Source: Apus apus (lineage: Eukaryota > Chordata > Aves > Apodiformes > Apodidae). From it: a stretch of 64,000 nucleotides of DNA. Below, one piece after another: positions 1-11,560 of the stretch. The position numbers were made by a program, and so were the translations under genes. The stretch is from the NCBI RefSeq assembly GCF_020740795.1, contig NC_067285.1, positions 91,161,152-91,225,151 of the forward strand. The letters run 5' to 3'. The number at the start of each line of letters is the position of its first letter. Position 1 is the first letter of the stretch. Under the pieces are notes generated by a model that was given only the letters and a program-made list of their open reading frames with translations, ran no database searches and was not told where the DNA came from.

Positions 1-1335
1 TACGATAATGTGCTTCACACTTCATTGCCAGTAAAAAGTGCCTTTTAGCTTTGAGAGTCTGAAAAAACCAGGCTGTGAATAACCAGCCTTTTGTTTGTTG
101 CTTTTTGGGTGGGTTTGTTTGTTTTTTCACATAGCACCAAACCAAAATTCCCCTGATACTTTATCCTCTCTCCAATTTGATTTTAAAAATCAGCCAGCTT
201 TTGGTGGCTTCACACTTTGCACTGGTTGTAGGATGCACAATCAAAAATACATCAAGTCTCCCATAAATGCCCTGTGCATCCTGTATGGTCAGCTCAGAGG
301 TCTCAGGGAAGCCCATCCACTTTGTTTCACTGAATTGCAAGCAAACCTTGAATTCTTCAGTTTGTGATACAGTGTAAGAAGCCCTGTGAAGCAAATATGG
401 ACGTGATGGGATTTTCAGTTATGGTGTGATTCTGGGGCATGTCTTCATCTGGCTTTGTCTGATACAACAACTCTCTGGTGCCTTCTGGTCTCTGAATCTG
501 GCATCCCACAGAGGATGCCACAACATATCATCCTGGCCTAGCTATTGCTGCACTTCAACACATAAAAACAGCAGCATGAACTGTTGTACATAAAGCTTAA
601 CCCACAGAGAAAAAGATGACATCGAACAGAACGTGTTCAAAAGTATGTCTCAAAAAACTTCAAAACAGGTATTCAATCTGTTAGTGGAGTGGGGACAGTA
701 GTAAAAATGTTCACCATTGTAACAGATTTCAAGATTCACAGCATGATAACTTGGATGTGATCTTTAATGTTCACACAGTAACAATGGCTACTTTTAAATT
801 AGGGTTACAAAAACCAAAACTCTCAGTGAAGTGGCACTGAGAGAGCTGAGATGTAGAAACCTATTTCTTCCAAAAGCCAAAATGCTTTTAACTGAGGACT
901 GCAAATACCTAGCCACTTGCGTAACTCTGCAGAAGTATCACGCTGTTCAGGTTCTTTTACAAACATGTCAGTTTTAGTGTTTCAGGGGGCAATGGATTTG
1001 CAATCAACATTTGAAGAGAAAAAGAAGTAGGAAAGAGAAGAGTATAGGAAAGATGGGCACCCTCGTCTTGTCTGCTTGGGTGCAGAAGCATGTAAAGATT
1101 TAAAGCTGATGTGAAAACCTCACATGAGACTAGTATGTTTTTGTGACCAGAAGCTTCCCTTTAGATCAGGTTGATAAGTGCTAAATATTCACCAGCCTGG
1201 GAGCTGGAGGGTCAATCACATCATCAAGTGTCCCATACACCACAGCTATTCAAGGTGCCTGCAATGCAAATACTTGCTCACCTACATTTGCAGGTGAGAT
1301 TATCTCTATCTCTGGGATTCATAGGAGGGGAACAA
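1..1335. other. RHOH 3' flank, no gene seen
   Basis: AT-rich unique sequence. Short open frames on both strands lack any recognisable domain and look like chance. No repeat element was recognised. Confidence 0.6.
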
Positions 1336-1353
1336 TTTAATTTGGAATTTATT
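1336..1353 (-). terminator. RHOH: Candidate RHOH polyadenylation signals
   Basis: Reading the minus strand downstream of the RHOH stop, AATAAA at 1353-1348 is followed closely by ATTAAA at 1341-1336. I saw no other AATAAA on this strand between the stop and position 1. Use of this pair would give a 3' UTR of about 1.8 kb. I could not confirm a downstream GU-rich element with certainty. Confidence 0.3.
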
Positions 1354-3177
1354 TTTAAAGAGAAGCTCAGAGTATAGAGAAACAGGGTATGGACAAGAAT
1401 ACCCAACCAGTTTATCAGGGACAAAGTATAAATAGGTAAGATCTGAGCGGCAGCTTATTGCTTTTAGGGTAACTCTTGAAGTCCCACTTTGGATTTGGAT
1501 CAGACAAACCACCGCATTCATTCCTGTTGAAACACATGAGTTGGGGCTCAATCAAGACAGACACACGTCATTCTCTCAGGATCCATGTGGAGACAGAACC
1601 ATCCTACTGTGCTACGTGCCATCTTTATGGCACCATGCTGTAGGTCCCTCAAAGGTCAGTTCTGAACTAGCTGAAGAACAGAGAAAGGGAGAAAAAATAA
1701 TCTTGCTGCACTAAGAAATCCCCCAGGGAATTTCCTCTATGGGCTGCAGAAACCTTGGGGTGAGACAGATGTGCAAGATGTGAGAGATGGTGTGGGACAG
1801 AGGGGACAGAAAACCTGAGGAGGAGGGGAACACCACAAGTCATGAAGAATGTACTGCATTGTGTGTTAACCCCACTCCATCTTCTCACAGAATTCTCTTA
1901 CACACCTGAAGTTTCTACCCCCTTAGCTTGGCTTTCTGTGCAGGAGGACAACTTGGTCTGATCGGGTATGTCAGGATTTGACTCTTAGACTTGCCCAGCT
2001 CCCTAGGATGCAAAACCTCTTTCAGTCTTACCTTGATACAGTACAGCCAGATATATTTAGTATGCAAACTAAAAAAAAAAAAAAAATCATTTAGCCATTC
2101 CATATACGCACATTCAACATTGCCATGTACTTAATTTTTTACCAGAATAGGTGACTGGTCTCACCAAAACCACTATTTCAAAAAGATATGTACAAAAAAA
2201 TTGTGAAAAATTTAGTGCTCATGACAAACCACCTTTCATTCCTGGAGCCTGAAATGTTTTGCCTCCAGAATTACAGCAGGGACAACAGAGGTGCTGATAG
2301 CACAGATTCATCTCTGCCATCCCAACCATATGTCCAAACCAGCCCTGACTGCAAGTCAGCCCATCTGGGCTTGTAACCAGGTGAGGTCTAGGAAGAATCA
2401 GGTTGGCTTCCTCCTGGTTCATTCCATCTTTGAACACATTGCTGAGGAACAAGACTAAGATAACAAAATCAGTCTCACAGAGCCACAGGACAGCTGTCAA
2501 ATGTCACAGAGCTTTGATCAGTCTTACACTGGACGTACTGGATTTGATGACTGTTACACAGTGTCTCAGGCATATCTAAGAAGTGCTAGGCTTTGCCTGC
2601 AGGCCATTCATGATATGCATAGGACAACTGGCTTCTGTGTTTAGCTAAAGGAAAAACCTCCAAAATGCAAAAACAGTCAGGATTTTACAACAATATATTC
2701 AAGAGTCTTTTAAATAGAATCCACAGTGGTCAAATTTTATACACCGAGTTCTTATAGTAAAAAATACTCCAAATGGACAGACACGTCAAGAGGTAAGGGT
2801 TGATACAGGCAGAAGTTTGTAATTAAATAAATGCAGACAAACCAACTAGTGAGGAATAACACAGAAACAACAACAAAATCAGCACAGCTATTATGTGCAC
2901 ATCTCCAGGCTAGGCCTGCTCCAGTCCAGGCCAGCAAAGTCCAAACACAGGCTTGTGAATAAGGGCATGCACCTGCACCTTTTGTTTTTCAAGACAGTGG
3001 CCATGTGTGTTGAGTGGAGCAGATGAGAGAAAGCACACATCTGTCTCACGAGGGGCACCTGAGGCACTGTGGTCCTGCCAGGAGTCCTCCCTTGATTCAC
3101 CTCTCATTCTCTCTGCTGCAGCATCTTTGTGCAAAGACAGAAAGAAGGAAGGTGGGAAAAACCACTGCTGACAATCC
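1354..3177 (-). other. RHOH: Probable RHOH 3' UTR
   Basis: Non-coding sequence between the RHOH stop and the first AATAAA on the same strand. It holds a short poly(A) run near 2070-2086. Its extent as UTR is an inference from the candidate polyadenylation signals. Confidence 0.35.
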
Positions 3178-3753
3178 TCAAAAGATCTTGCACTCGTTAA
3201 TGGAGAAGAGCTTCCGCCTGTTCTGCCTTTTGGCTTGATTGACCGCTGTCCGCACGGCGTACTCAAAGACCTGCTGCACCCCCCGGTTGCTGAGGGCTGA
3301 GCACTCCAAGTAGCCTTTGGCCCGCACATCCTGGGCGAGCCGCTTCCCGTCTATCGAGCTGATGCAGGAGGCACTGTAGGGCCCCACGTCACGCTGGTCA
3401 GTCTGAGTAGCCACCACCAAAACAGGGATGCGGGGCAAATGGCTGCGGATCTCGCCAATCCATTTGTTCCTCAGGTTCAGAAAGGAATTGTGGTTTGCCA
3501 CTGAGTAGCACATTAATACCACATCTGCCTGTTGGTATGAGAGGGGGCGAATGCCTTTGAAGGCATCGCTGCCGGATGTGTCCCAAAGACCTAGGCTAAT
3601 CTGTACACCATCCATGAAGACATCCACTCCAGTGTTTTCATACACAGTGGGTCTGTAGTCATCTGGAAAAGTCTCAGAGGTGAAACGTACCAAGAGAGAT
3701 GTCTTCCCCACTGCGGAGTCTCCCACCAGAACACACTTGATTGAATCCAGCAT
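3178..3753 (-). CDS. RHOH: Rho-related GTP-binding protein RhoH, complete single coding exon
   Basis: The 191-codon frame reads as RHOH over its whole length and ends in the CAAX box CKIF, a prenylation signal that sends the protein to membranes. RHOH is a haematopoietic, constitutively GTP-bound Rho family member that acts in T-cell receptor signalling with ZAP70 and LCK. The P-loop GDSAVGKTS (residues 11-19) has Ser13 where active Rho GTPases have Gly. Switch II reads DTSGSDAF, so Ser62 replaces the catalytic Gln; human RHOH has Asn there and Ala at position 60. Tyr73 and Tyr83 of the ITAM-like segment are both present. The frame is open for 9 more codons upstream, but the ATG at 3751-3753 gives the family length and the usual start ([11 protein letters not shown]). 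A good acceptor lies 32 nt upstream, consistent with the 5' UTR intron of mammalian RHOH. No frameshift or stop is seen. Confidence 0.97.
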   Translation of the reverse strand: MLDSIKCVLVGDSAVGKTSLLVRFTSETFPDDYRPTVYENTGVDVFMDGVQISLGLWDTSGSDAFKGIRPLSYQQADVVLMCYSVANHNSFLNLRNKWIGEIRSHLPRIPVLVVATQTDQRDVGPYSASCISSIDGKRLAQDVRAKGYLECSALSNRGVQQVFEYAVRTAVNQAKRQNRRKLFSINECKIF

Positions 3754-3785
3754 TTTATTAATGTCCAGCACCAAGAGCACCGTCT
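3754..3785 (-). promoter_or_regulatory. RHOH: RHOH 5' UTR segment behind a splice acceptor
   Basis: On the minus strand a pyrimidine-rich tract ending TTTTGCTCTGTAG places an acceptor at 3786-3787. The exon would then begin at 3785 with 32 untranslated nt before the RHOH ATG. All 32 nt are open in frame with RHOH, which matters for the upstream ATG discussed in the findings. Inferred from sequence only. Confidence 0.6.
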
Positions 3786-5269
3786 CTACAGAGCAAAAGT
3801 GGGATGGGAGATGCAGTGGTCTCGGAGGCTTTCTAGATAACTTCCATTTGGTGAGAAACCATCCAAATATCTTTACTTCTCAGGACTCGATTGTGTTACT
3901 TGAGTCTAAAGTCCCCTTTTCTGCCACACAGCTCTGTGGTGCTGTCAGAACTAATTCTTCAGGGAGCCAAATGATGTTTCTAGAAGAGCAAAAATAAAAT
4001 GTAATGTTTATAACCCACAGAGAGCAGACCATTTTTCATCAAGGTAACTACAGCTGGACATGTCTTTGGACAGCTATGGAGAGTACCCCACATCGAGGAT
4101 GCCGCACCTTACCGTTCCCTCCCAGCTGGCTGCGTGTGCAACAGTCATTCATGTAAATAACCTTCTTGCTGCTCCACGGGGGCTAACAGTCCTACCACCT
4201 CTGCCATTCTTCACTAACACCAACTATTTTTTTCCCTCCCATTGTGTAAAAAGCTAATAAAATAAATTTAACTTTGGTAGAACTGCTACTGACCTGCACT
4301 TAGTGAGACATTTTCTGCCTCTGACTTTCACTGGCAGAATCCTCACTCCCTCTTACCCAGACAGTTCAAATTCCCTTGAAAATGTATCCATGCTCTCAAG
4401 AGGTAGTCAAGAGAAAAAAATTCCTTCAGTAACCAGTTTTACTATTTAAGCAATCCTATAATGAACAGTAACACAGAATTGCAAAGACTTCAGGTGTGAA
4501 TCTTGAGCAGCATGAACCTTAACAGTTTTCAAAAGCAAAGAAGGATTCACAGCAAGAACACAAAAAAGTACAAATCACTTTCAACAAGCAACAACAGAAG
4601 TCAAAGAAAGCCATACCACCAGTGCTTGCCCCAGTCAAACAATTGCACTTCAAGGGGATACAGCCACCCTGACATTTACCCTGTTGTAAAACTGATCTGA
4701 GAGTACCTCTTCAGAGTATGCAACTGCTTTTGCATTCCTGCCAGCATTCAGTCAAATTTTCCTATTTTGAAAGTGTTTGCCTCTTCCCCACTAGCTGTGT
4801 GCAAGATTCACTGCTCACACAGGGTGACACTCAAGAAAGATGCTATGAAAATCATGAACTGCAAAACTGAAGGCAAATTAGTTCTGCTCAACAGAAGTAA
4901 TTTTTTAAAAGTATCACTGCATAATTTCAAAATGTCCTGTGTACGTTACACAAATAATACATTTCTGCCTCCTTCATACATGAAGAAAGAAGTCACAGCT
5001 GCAGGCTGTTTGCACAGAAATGAATGATGGCCACAAAACGATGTACTCTATGTTACCATAACACTCTCCAGTTTCACCACCCCAACTTCCCACCACCACT
5101 CCTAACCCAAGCTTGTAGTACACTTAAAGCTCTGGCTTACTCTACAAAGGGGAAAGCAAAGGAAAAGAAGAGAAAAGGGTAGACAAGCTTAGAGAGAACA
5201 TTTTACAGGCACCGACAACTGCTACTGGCAACTCCCCTGCTTTCATTTTGCAGCGAGGCAGTGCCCTAC

Positions 5270-5335
5270 CTCTGCTCATGCTGCTGTCACATCTGCATCT
5301 CTCCCACCCAATGCGCCGGCAGGAGGAAGATGTGT
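5270..5335 (-). promoter_or_regulatory. RHOH: Candidate RHOH first exon (mostly 5' UTR)
   Basis: On the minus strand a TATA box at 5360-5366 is followed about 30 nt later by a moderately GC-rich stretch. That stretch ends in AGCAGAG and a donor GTAGGGC (GT at 5269-5268). Splicing to the acceptor at 3786-3787 would remove an intron of about 1.48 kb. The start at 5335 is only estimated from TATA spacing. The exon contains a 3-codon uORF and, 10 nt before its end, an ATG (5279-5277) that becomes in frame with RHOH after splicing. An alternative is that this is non-functional sequence that happens to resemble a promoter. Confidence 0.45.
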
Positions 5336-5359
5336 CAGCAGCTTGGCCAGAGCATGTTG

Positions 5360-5460
5360 TTTTATAGAGGCAGCCACAAGGCTGCGGGTCAGTCGTTGTG
5401 CGCACTTGAGTTACCGGCATCTAGAGGAGTCATTGCAACAGACGGCACTTCCTGCTCTGC
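5360..5460 (-). promoter_or_regulatory. RHOH: Candidate proximal RHOH promoter (TATA and ETS motifs)
   Basis: Minus-strand TATAAAA occupies 5366-5360. An ETS-type core, CAGGAAGT, sits about 90 bp upstream at 5454-5447. The segment and its surroundings to about 5550 have more CpG than neighbouring AT-rich sequence. ETS-family sites are typical of promoters active in blood cells, which fits RHOH expression. The motifs are seen directly; promoter function is inferred. Confidence 0.4.
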
Positions 5461-8400
5461 CAGCGCCGCTCTCACCATCTCAGCTTGCTTCTAGGAACTG
5501 GGATAGAGGCTAAAGCTGCTTCATGGCATTCCTGGCTGCCGCGAAACAAGCTGCTCTGTGAATTTAAGTTTTTGGTGACAGCAGTTGGAAATTTGCTTTT
5601 AAAGATTCAGTAGTTCTAACTCCACTGGCTTGCCTTCTCTGTTCCCCAAACAAGCTCTCAGTGGAATTAAACAAGATATTTACAAAATATTTCTATGAAA
5701 AATTTGAAAAGTATATGCAGGATACACAGTCCAATTATTTAAATGTGTCATCATCTTTCATTCAGGGTTTTCTACTTAAAAATTGCGTCAGCAGAATATT
5801 TTAAAAACACTGCAATTCACCACAAGCCAGTAGCCTGAGATTCAGACCAAGCTGTGTGCTCCCAGGAGGAAGTTAGCAGGTACCAAGTCACCTCTTCAGA
5901 ACAAACATTTATTTGGTGCAAGCAGTCCTAACGCCTTTGGGCTCTTTATTTTCTGTGTATTTGTATGTGGGGGAAAATAAGGATGTCCAAATAATGACTT
6001 TTGCTATTTCATAAATGCCAGAACAGAGAAAGATAGATTAAAGGATTGTTCTGGTACTTGGCTTATTGGTTACCAGGTCCAATTCTGTTGGCTATTTTGA
6101 AAGAAAGTGTATAAATTATTAAAGACTGAAAAAGGTATTAAGGACTAGTGAATACGGCTAGTTGACACACACAATAACAAACTCTGAAATATTCCACCGT
6201 GACAGTGTCAAATTGATTTCAAAGCAAATTATGTTGTTCCACAATCCATTGATGATTAAAAATGAGCAGTATATAAAAAGGTCCATGTTCTGGTCCTCTG
6301 AACGGATTGCCATCAGTGGTCCTGATAGTGCTTTTGTTCACAGCCATTTGGATTTCATGTACCTCCATATATAGCTGGTTCTACATATGAGCATACTGAA
6401 TATATATTTTTAATTATGCACATAGCCTGTCCTTGACAAAGGTAAGAGCAGTATTACTGTATTAAAATAATTACAGAAGTTCATCTCAGTTAACGGAAAA
6501 CTTGTTAAACATCAACAGAAAAAATGTCCCTTAAAGCACAGGTCAGTGCCACGTACTTCTACACCTCAGTATACAACCAGTTGTGTAAGTACTTGCAAAA
6601 ACTTTGGTTCCTTTCTCTCATGTTACATACTATGGTCCAGCATGCTACACCCATTTAAAGACTGCATAAAATCTTCTTATCGTAGATGGTTGAGTCTAAG
6701 CTGCTGACAGATTTAATTTTTTTTTCCAAAAATATTTGGTTTTTAAACTTTAATAACTTTATCAAGTCCATTTTGGATCTGGAATCCCAGACATAAACCT
6801 GTATCTTCTTTTACACTACTTCGGCTTATGCTTTCATCACTTGTAACAATAGAAGATTTTTATTTTAATAACAAGGTGAGAGCCTTTGTAATATTATTAA
6901 TTTTAATAATATATATCTAATTCTGACACAGTCATTCTGAATAGTGACTTTTAATAAACTTTGAGATTAACCTCAAAGAAAATTCTTATACAGTTTTAGA
7001 CAGAGCACTTTTTTCAGCTGTATTGTATCATCCATGTAACTAACTCAACATTCGTCACCTCTGCTTTCCTATTTTCATTCCCTCTGTCTTTGGAATACAG
7101 AACCTTGGTGCTGGTGTGTGGTTATAGAGCCCTCAGACCTCACGAGCAGTGTGAGCACGAGAAGTCGTACAACAACCACTCTCCGTCTCTCCGCTGTCCT
7201 GCACCTCAGCCATCTCATGCAAGTAAATGCCTCACAAGTGATCACAGCTCAGTATGATACAGAGAAAGTGAGTGGTGTTACCAACCCACACCATGATGGA
7301 ATGGGAAGGGGAGTGCAGCAGCACCAAGCTCTTTGCAGGTGGAGGATTCACATGAATATACATCCACGAAAAACTATTCTCGTATTTGCTGAAACAATTC
7401 TACCAACAAAGGACAACAGTTCTGCTCATATCTGAAGGAGCAAATTTATCAACTTGGGATGGGATTTTCATTTATGCCAAGAATGCCTCTGGCATCTACA
7501 ATCTGATCATTGTGAGCATGGCTCAGTATGGCTAAACATCTGCAGGGGGATGAGCAGCGTCTTACAATGGGGAAAATAAAAAGAGTTAGGAACTCCTCAT
7601 TTCAAAACATATAATGGATATTGATAGTGCACCCTTGGGTAGGCTGGTATTTGGAAGGAATTAGTTAATACATAAACAAACCACGCAGGCAGCACAATGG
7701 GCTTTTTAGATCAGGCAGTCACAAAATGCTTCATAAAGTTAAAGAAATTTACATGCTAACTATAATTGCCCTTATCCAGTCCCTGCCACAGTTGTATCTC
7801 AATGCAGTTCCTGTTGATACCAGGGTAAGACCAGGCTCGTTTTTCAGTCTGAGCACTGTGTACACTAGCTCTTGAAGAGACCTGACATTGTGAGGAAATA
7901 AAAATCTTTATATTAATATAAAAAGTTGAAAACCAGTGGAGAGAATTCCACTTGCTATGCAGTGCTTGAATGCACATACTGTCCTTTCCTGCCCGCATTA
8001 CTCCTGTAAGTCCCACCTCAAGCGGACCTGGAGTCTGCAAAACAAGGCCTTCAGTTTTTCTGTCTTGTGTTGATTGTAATCATTGCTCTTTCTAAGTGCA
8101 CTGCAGATGCATAGAAACTTTCCTTGCATCTCTCAGAAGCTCTCAAGGACAGGAAGGAAAACATGGAGACCGCCCTCACTGGCCAGAACCACACGTAACT
8201 TTACACCTTCCCCTCCATGGATGCAGTGGGCACTGCAGGGCATGGACAGGGCCTGAGAACGACTCCTGTGAGCAGAATGAGAGTGAGGAGGAAAGCTGCC
8301 AGGAAATCAAGACAGGGCAGAGATGCTGTTGCCTGGTTAGGGGCAGCACCCAGAAGACGCAGCAGGGAGACAGATGGCCCATGTAACGGAGACACTGTGG

Positions 8401-10660
8401 CCATTGTGAATCCAGTGTGGATGCTCAGCTAGATTACCAGGCTGGTATGCCAAGGTCATACTACCTAGTTTTCAACTCCATGGCTCCTTTCAGATACAAA
8501 CCTCCAGGCTGTTGCATGGGCCTTTGCTGCCACAACACGGGGCCACTGGAAACTAATACGTCAGCTGTAGTCTGTCTGGAGACTACAGCTGGTCCGCAAG
8601 CAAATGGCCTCTTGCTGCAACATTTCCTATCATGCATTCATTAAGCCAATGGTCTGACATTTGTGTTAGTTGCCTCCTGGTTTTTAATCTCATTTTAAGA
8701 CAATTTTGATCTATAGCACTAAGTGGCCCTGTCTTGCCAGTCTAGGAAATAGCCTGCCCCCGTCTCAGACAGTGTCAGTATTTCTTTCAGTCCATAGTGA
8801 TATTCAGTGGTGGTGCAAATACATGAAGAACTGGCTCACAGTCTGCACTTTTGCAAAAAGATGCATCTTTTCCGCAAACTACTCCACCAAAAAATCTGCA
8901 TTCAACTCACTTTCCAAGCAGGCTACCACAGGCACCATCTTCATTCCCTGGTCCAAGAGCAAGCGGTAGGTTATTTCACTGGCAGAATGATTCAGCTCTC
9001 TGGTACATTCATGACACCGATAGACTAGTTGCCAGGCTATCTCTCAACGTGTTTTTGTATTTTAAAGGATTGAGAGGATGCCTAGAAGCTTTATCCTTAA
9101 GTGCAATCATACCTTCAATGGCCTCCTAAGGTTAGATGAGCAAGCAACATGCAATGAAACCGTATTTTCAAAGCCAAGATATCTTGTCATCTCAAAAACA
9201 ATCTTCTAGCATTAAAAAAATTGCAGACACAACAACTTAGAAATTTTTCTTTCAATTCCTTATTCACCAAACCGAAATCCTGTTCCTGTTTTCAAATTTC
9301 AGTGCTTTGGTTTGAAAAAATAGAATATTAATTATTTTTCATTTCTAATTAGTGAAATTTCAAGAAAATTAACAACCACTTTTTTAAAGGCCTTTGCAAA
9401 AAGTCACTTATTGATCAGACAAAACCTGAAAAGTTGAACCTCAGTTTCTTTCTTCAGCAGTTTTAACAACTGAAACTGAAGAAAAGGATTTCTGATCAAA
9501 TATTCCATTGTCTTGCCAACTTTTTATTAACAAGGGAACTCAAGTAATCAGATTTAAATGTTAATCAGATTTAATTCCCTCATATTGATACTGGGTAATT
9601 TTTCCATAAAATGACAACAAATACAGGCTAATGCTATTACCAGATGAAATGAGGCGTGAAGTCCTAGTAAAGGGATGAAAGTTTCCATATAAGAAAATGT
9701 ATATATTTACAAAGATGCTTACACACTGCACATACATATAAAGCTGTATAATTAAATATCTTAAATAAAATTGCTGGCTCGTTACTTTAGTAATAGTAGG
9801 TATAATTAAAATACATAAATGCAATGGACAACAACATATCTAAAGATCTATGCAATTTATTATAGTCCCTGAGAAAAAGTATTTAACTCTCATTTCAATT
9901 ACCCAATTAGACAAAATAAATATTTACTTTTTCTTCAAGAACCCTTTATCTCTGACTAATCACACCTTGATTCAGCTTCTTACACATTAAACATAAACAC
10001 AAATTATTAGAACCACTTCAAAAATTAACAATAAGTCTGTAAGACACTCAGGTATTGATCCAAGACCCTAAACTCAGTAGAAGTCAGTGAGATCTGGCAG
10101 TGCTAAATACCTGCTTCAAAATCTATGTCATGAGTCTGAAGTAATTTTTCTCCACATGTGTATGGCACAACACGGTAAAGTACAGACTAAGTGGTATTCA
10201 TGGCACCAGATGGCATTTTTAAAAGTGACTCATTTTCAGTATAAACGTTGCATCCTCTCTAAATTAAAATTTGGGTAAATCAAGTGTAGGAAAGTAACCC
10301 CTTTACAGAGAATCAGCTCATGTTCTGTTCTCAGTCTGATCCAATATCCTCCAAAGTCCACAGAAATGGAGCGGTATGTTGTGCCCAAAATGTGACACGT
10401 GCCCTTGCACTTACCTAGCATTTTCTTTCTGCAAGATACTGGGTATGTCACCTTCCCTTCCCACCCTTCCCTGTGATAATTCTTCTCTGCTTTTAAACAG
10501 AGAAGAAATTCTTCTTCAGTCTCACCACAAATACAGCAGCACATGGAGCGGCTGGTGTGCAAATATCATACGTGTATGTTCGAGGACAGAAGTTCACCAA
10601 CCATCTGTCCGTTTGTGTTCTTTCATAGTGTCTGTTTTTGTACACATGCACACTCACACA

Positions 10661-10694
10661 AATACATATATATATTCACATGTATATATATATT
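10661..10694. repeat. AT-rich microsatellite, (TA)n with CA interruptions
   Basis: Two runs of alternating TA separated by a short CACATG spacer. Confidence 0.7.
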
Positions 10695-11373
10695 CATCAC
10701 TGACACGCTTCTGGGTGCAGACAGGGATGCAGATATGCTTGCAGATAAAGATGGATGAAGCGTTAGGCACTGACCATAGCACTACCACACATACCTATGA
10801 GAAGTCACTCTGTCAAAATGGACTCCCAGTTCAAAAGCAAATTTCTACCCAAGTCTAACAGCACTCTAGTCAAACTGAAGGATTGATTATTATAAGATGC
10901 ATGGTACTTCAGTAATTGACTTCAATGAGACTACTGTGTGTGTAGAATTATTCACATGTGGAAATGTTTGCAGCTTTGAGCCCTAAACCACTTCAAATTT
11001 TTCATGCTACATCCTCCTTTATCACAGTTCAACTTTCTTGAAGTTTGAGACAAATCAAAAAAGTACTTACAATGTATTTTTCTAGATTTTCTTTTTACAG
11101 GTTTAACTCTTCAAATTCTCCTTAATTTTTTTGCTTCACAAAATGTGAAGTCATCTTTTATTTACAAACTCCAACAATGATTGTGTTCTATTTCCAGAAA
11201 GTCTGGAGCTTTCCCTCTTTGGGGATTTTTTGACCACCTGCAGATACAGGCTTAATCATCATGAAGCATCCATTTCCCATTCATACACAAGTAATATTTG
11301 TTATTTTCAAACAAGCATTTGTAATTTCCTGCAGATTATACATTATGTGCTAGACTGGATGCATAGAAGGGTA

Positions 11374-11560
11374 TACGCATATATATATATGTGCAAAACT
11401 ATCGAAAACAAATCAGTGTATATTTCAAAACATAACTATTGCAATAATTAATCTGTACATCCACGTACAAAAATATTATATCTATATGTACATGCATGTG
11501 TTTGTAAGTCTACATACATACATAGACAGGTATATATACATACACTGATATTCACTTGCA
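11374..11560. repeat. TA/ACAT-rich low-complexity tract
   Basis: Contains a (TA)n run near 11378-11392, and imperfect TACATACATA-type and TATATACA-type arrays from about 11460 on. Unique sequence is interspersed. Confidence 0.55.

Noticed and set aside
5142..5420. 92-codon minus-strand frame across the candidate RHOH promoter
   Set aside because: Cys/Arg-rich chance frame that overlaps the TATA box, candidate exon and intron. No homology recognised.
8096..8644. Several overlapping frames of 67-96 codons
   Set aside because: Competing frames on both strands, no domain, no repeat or splice context.
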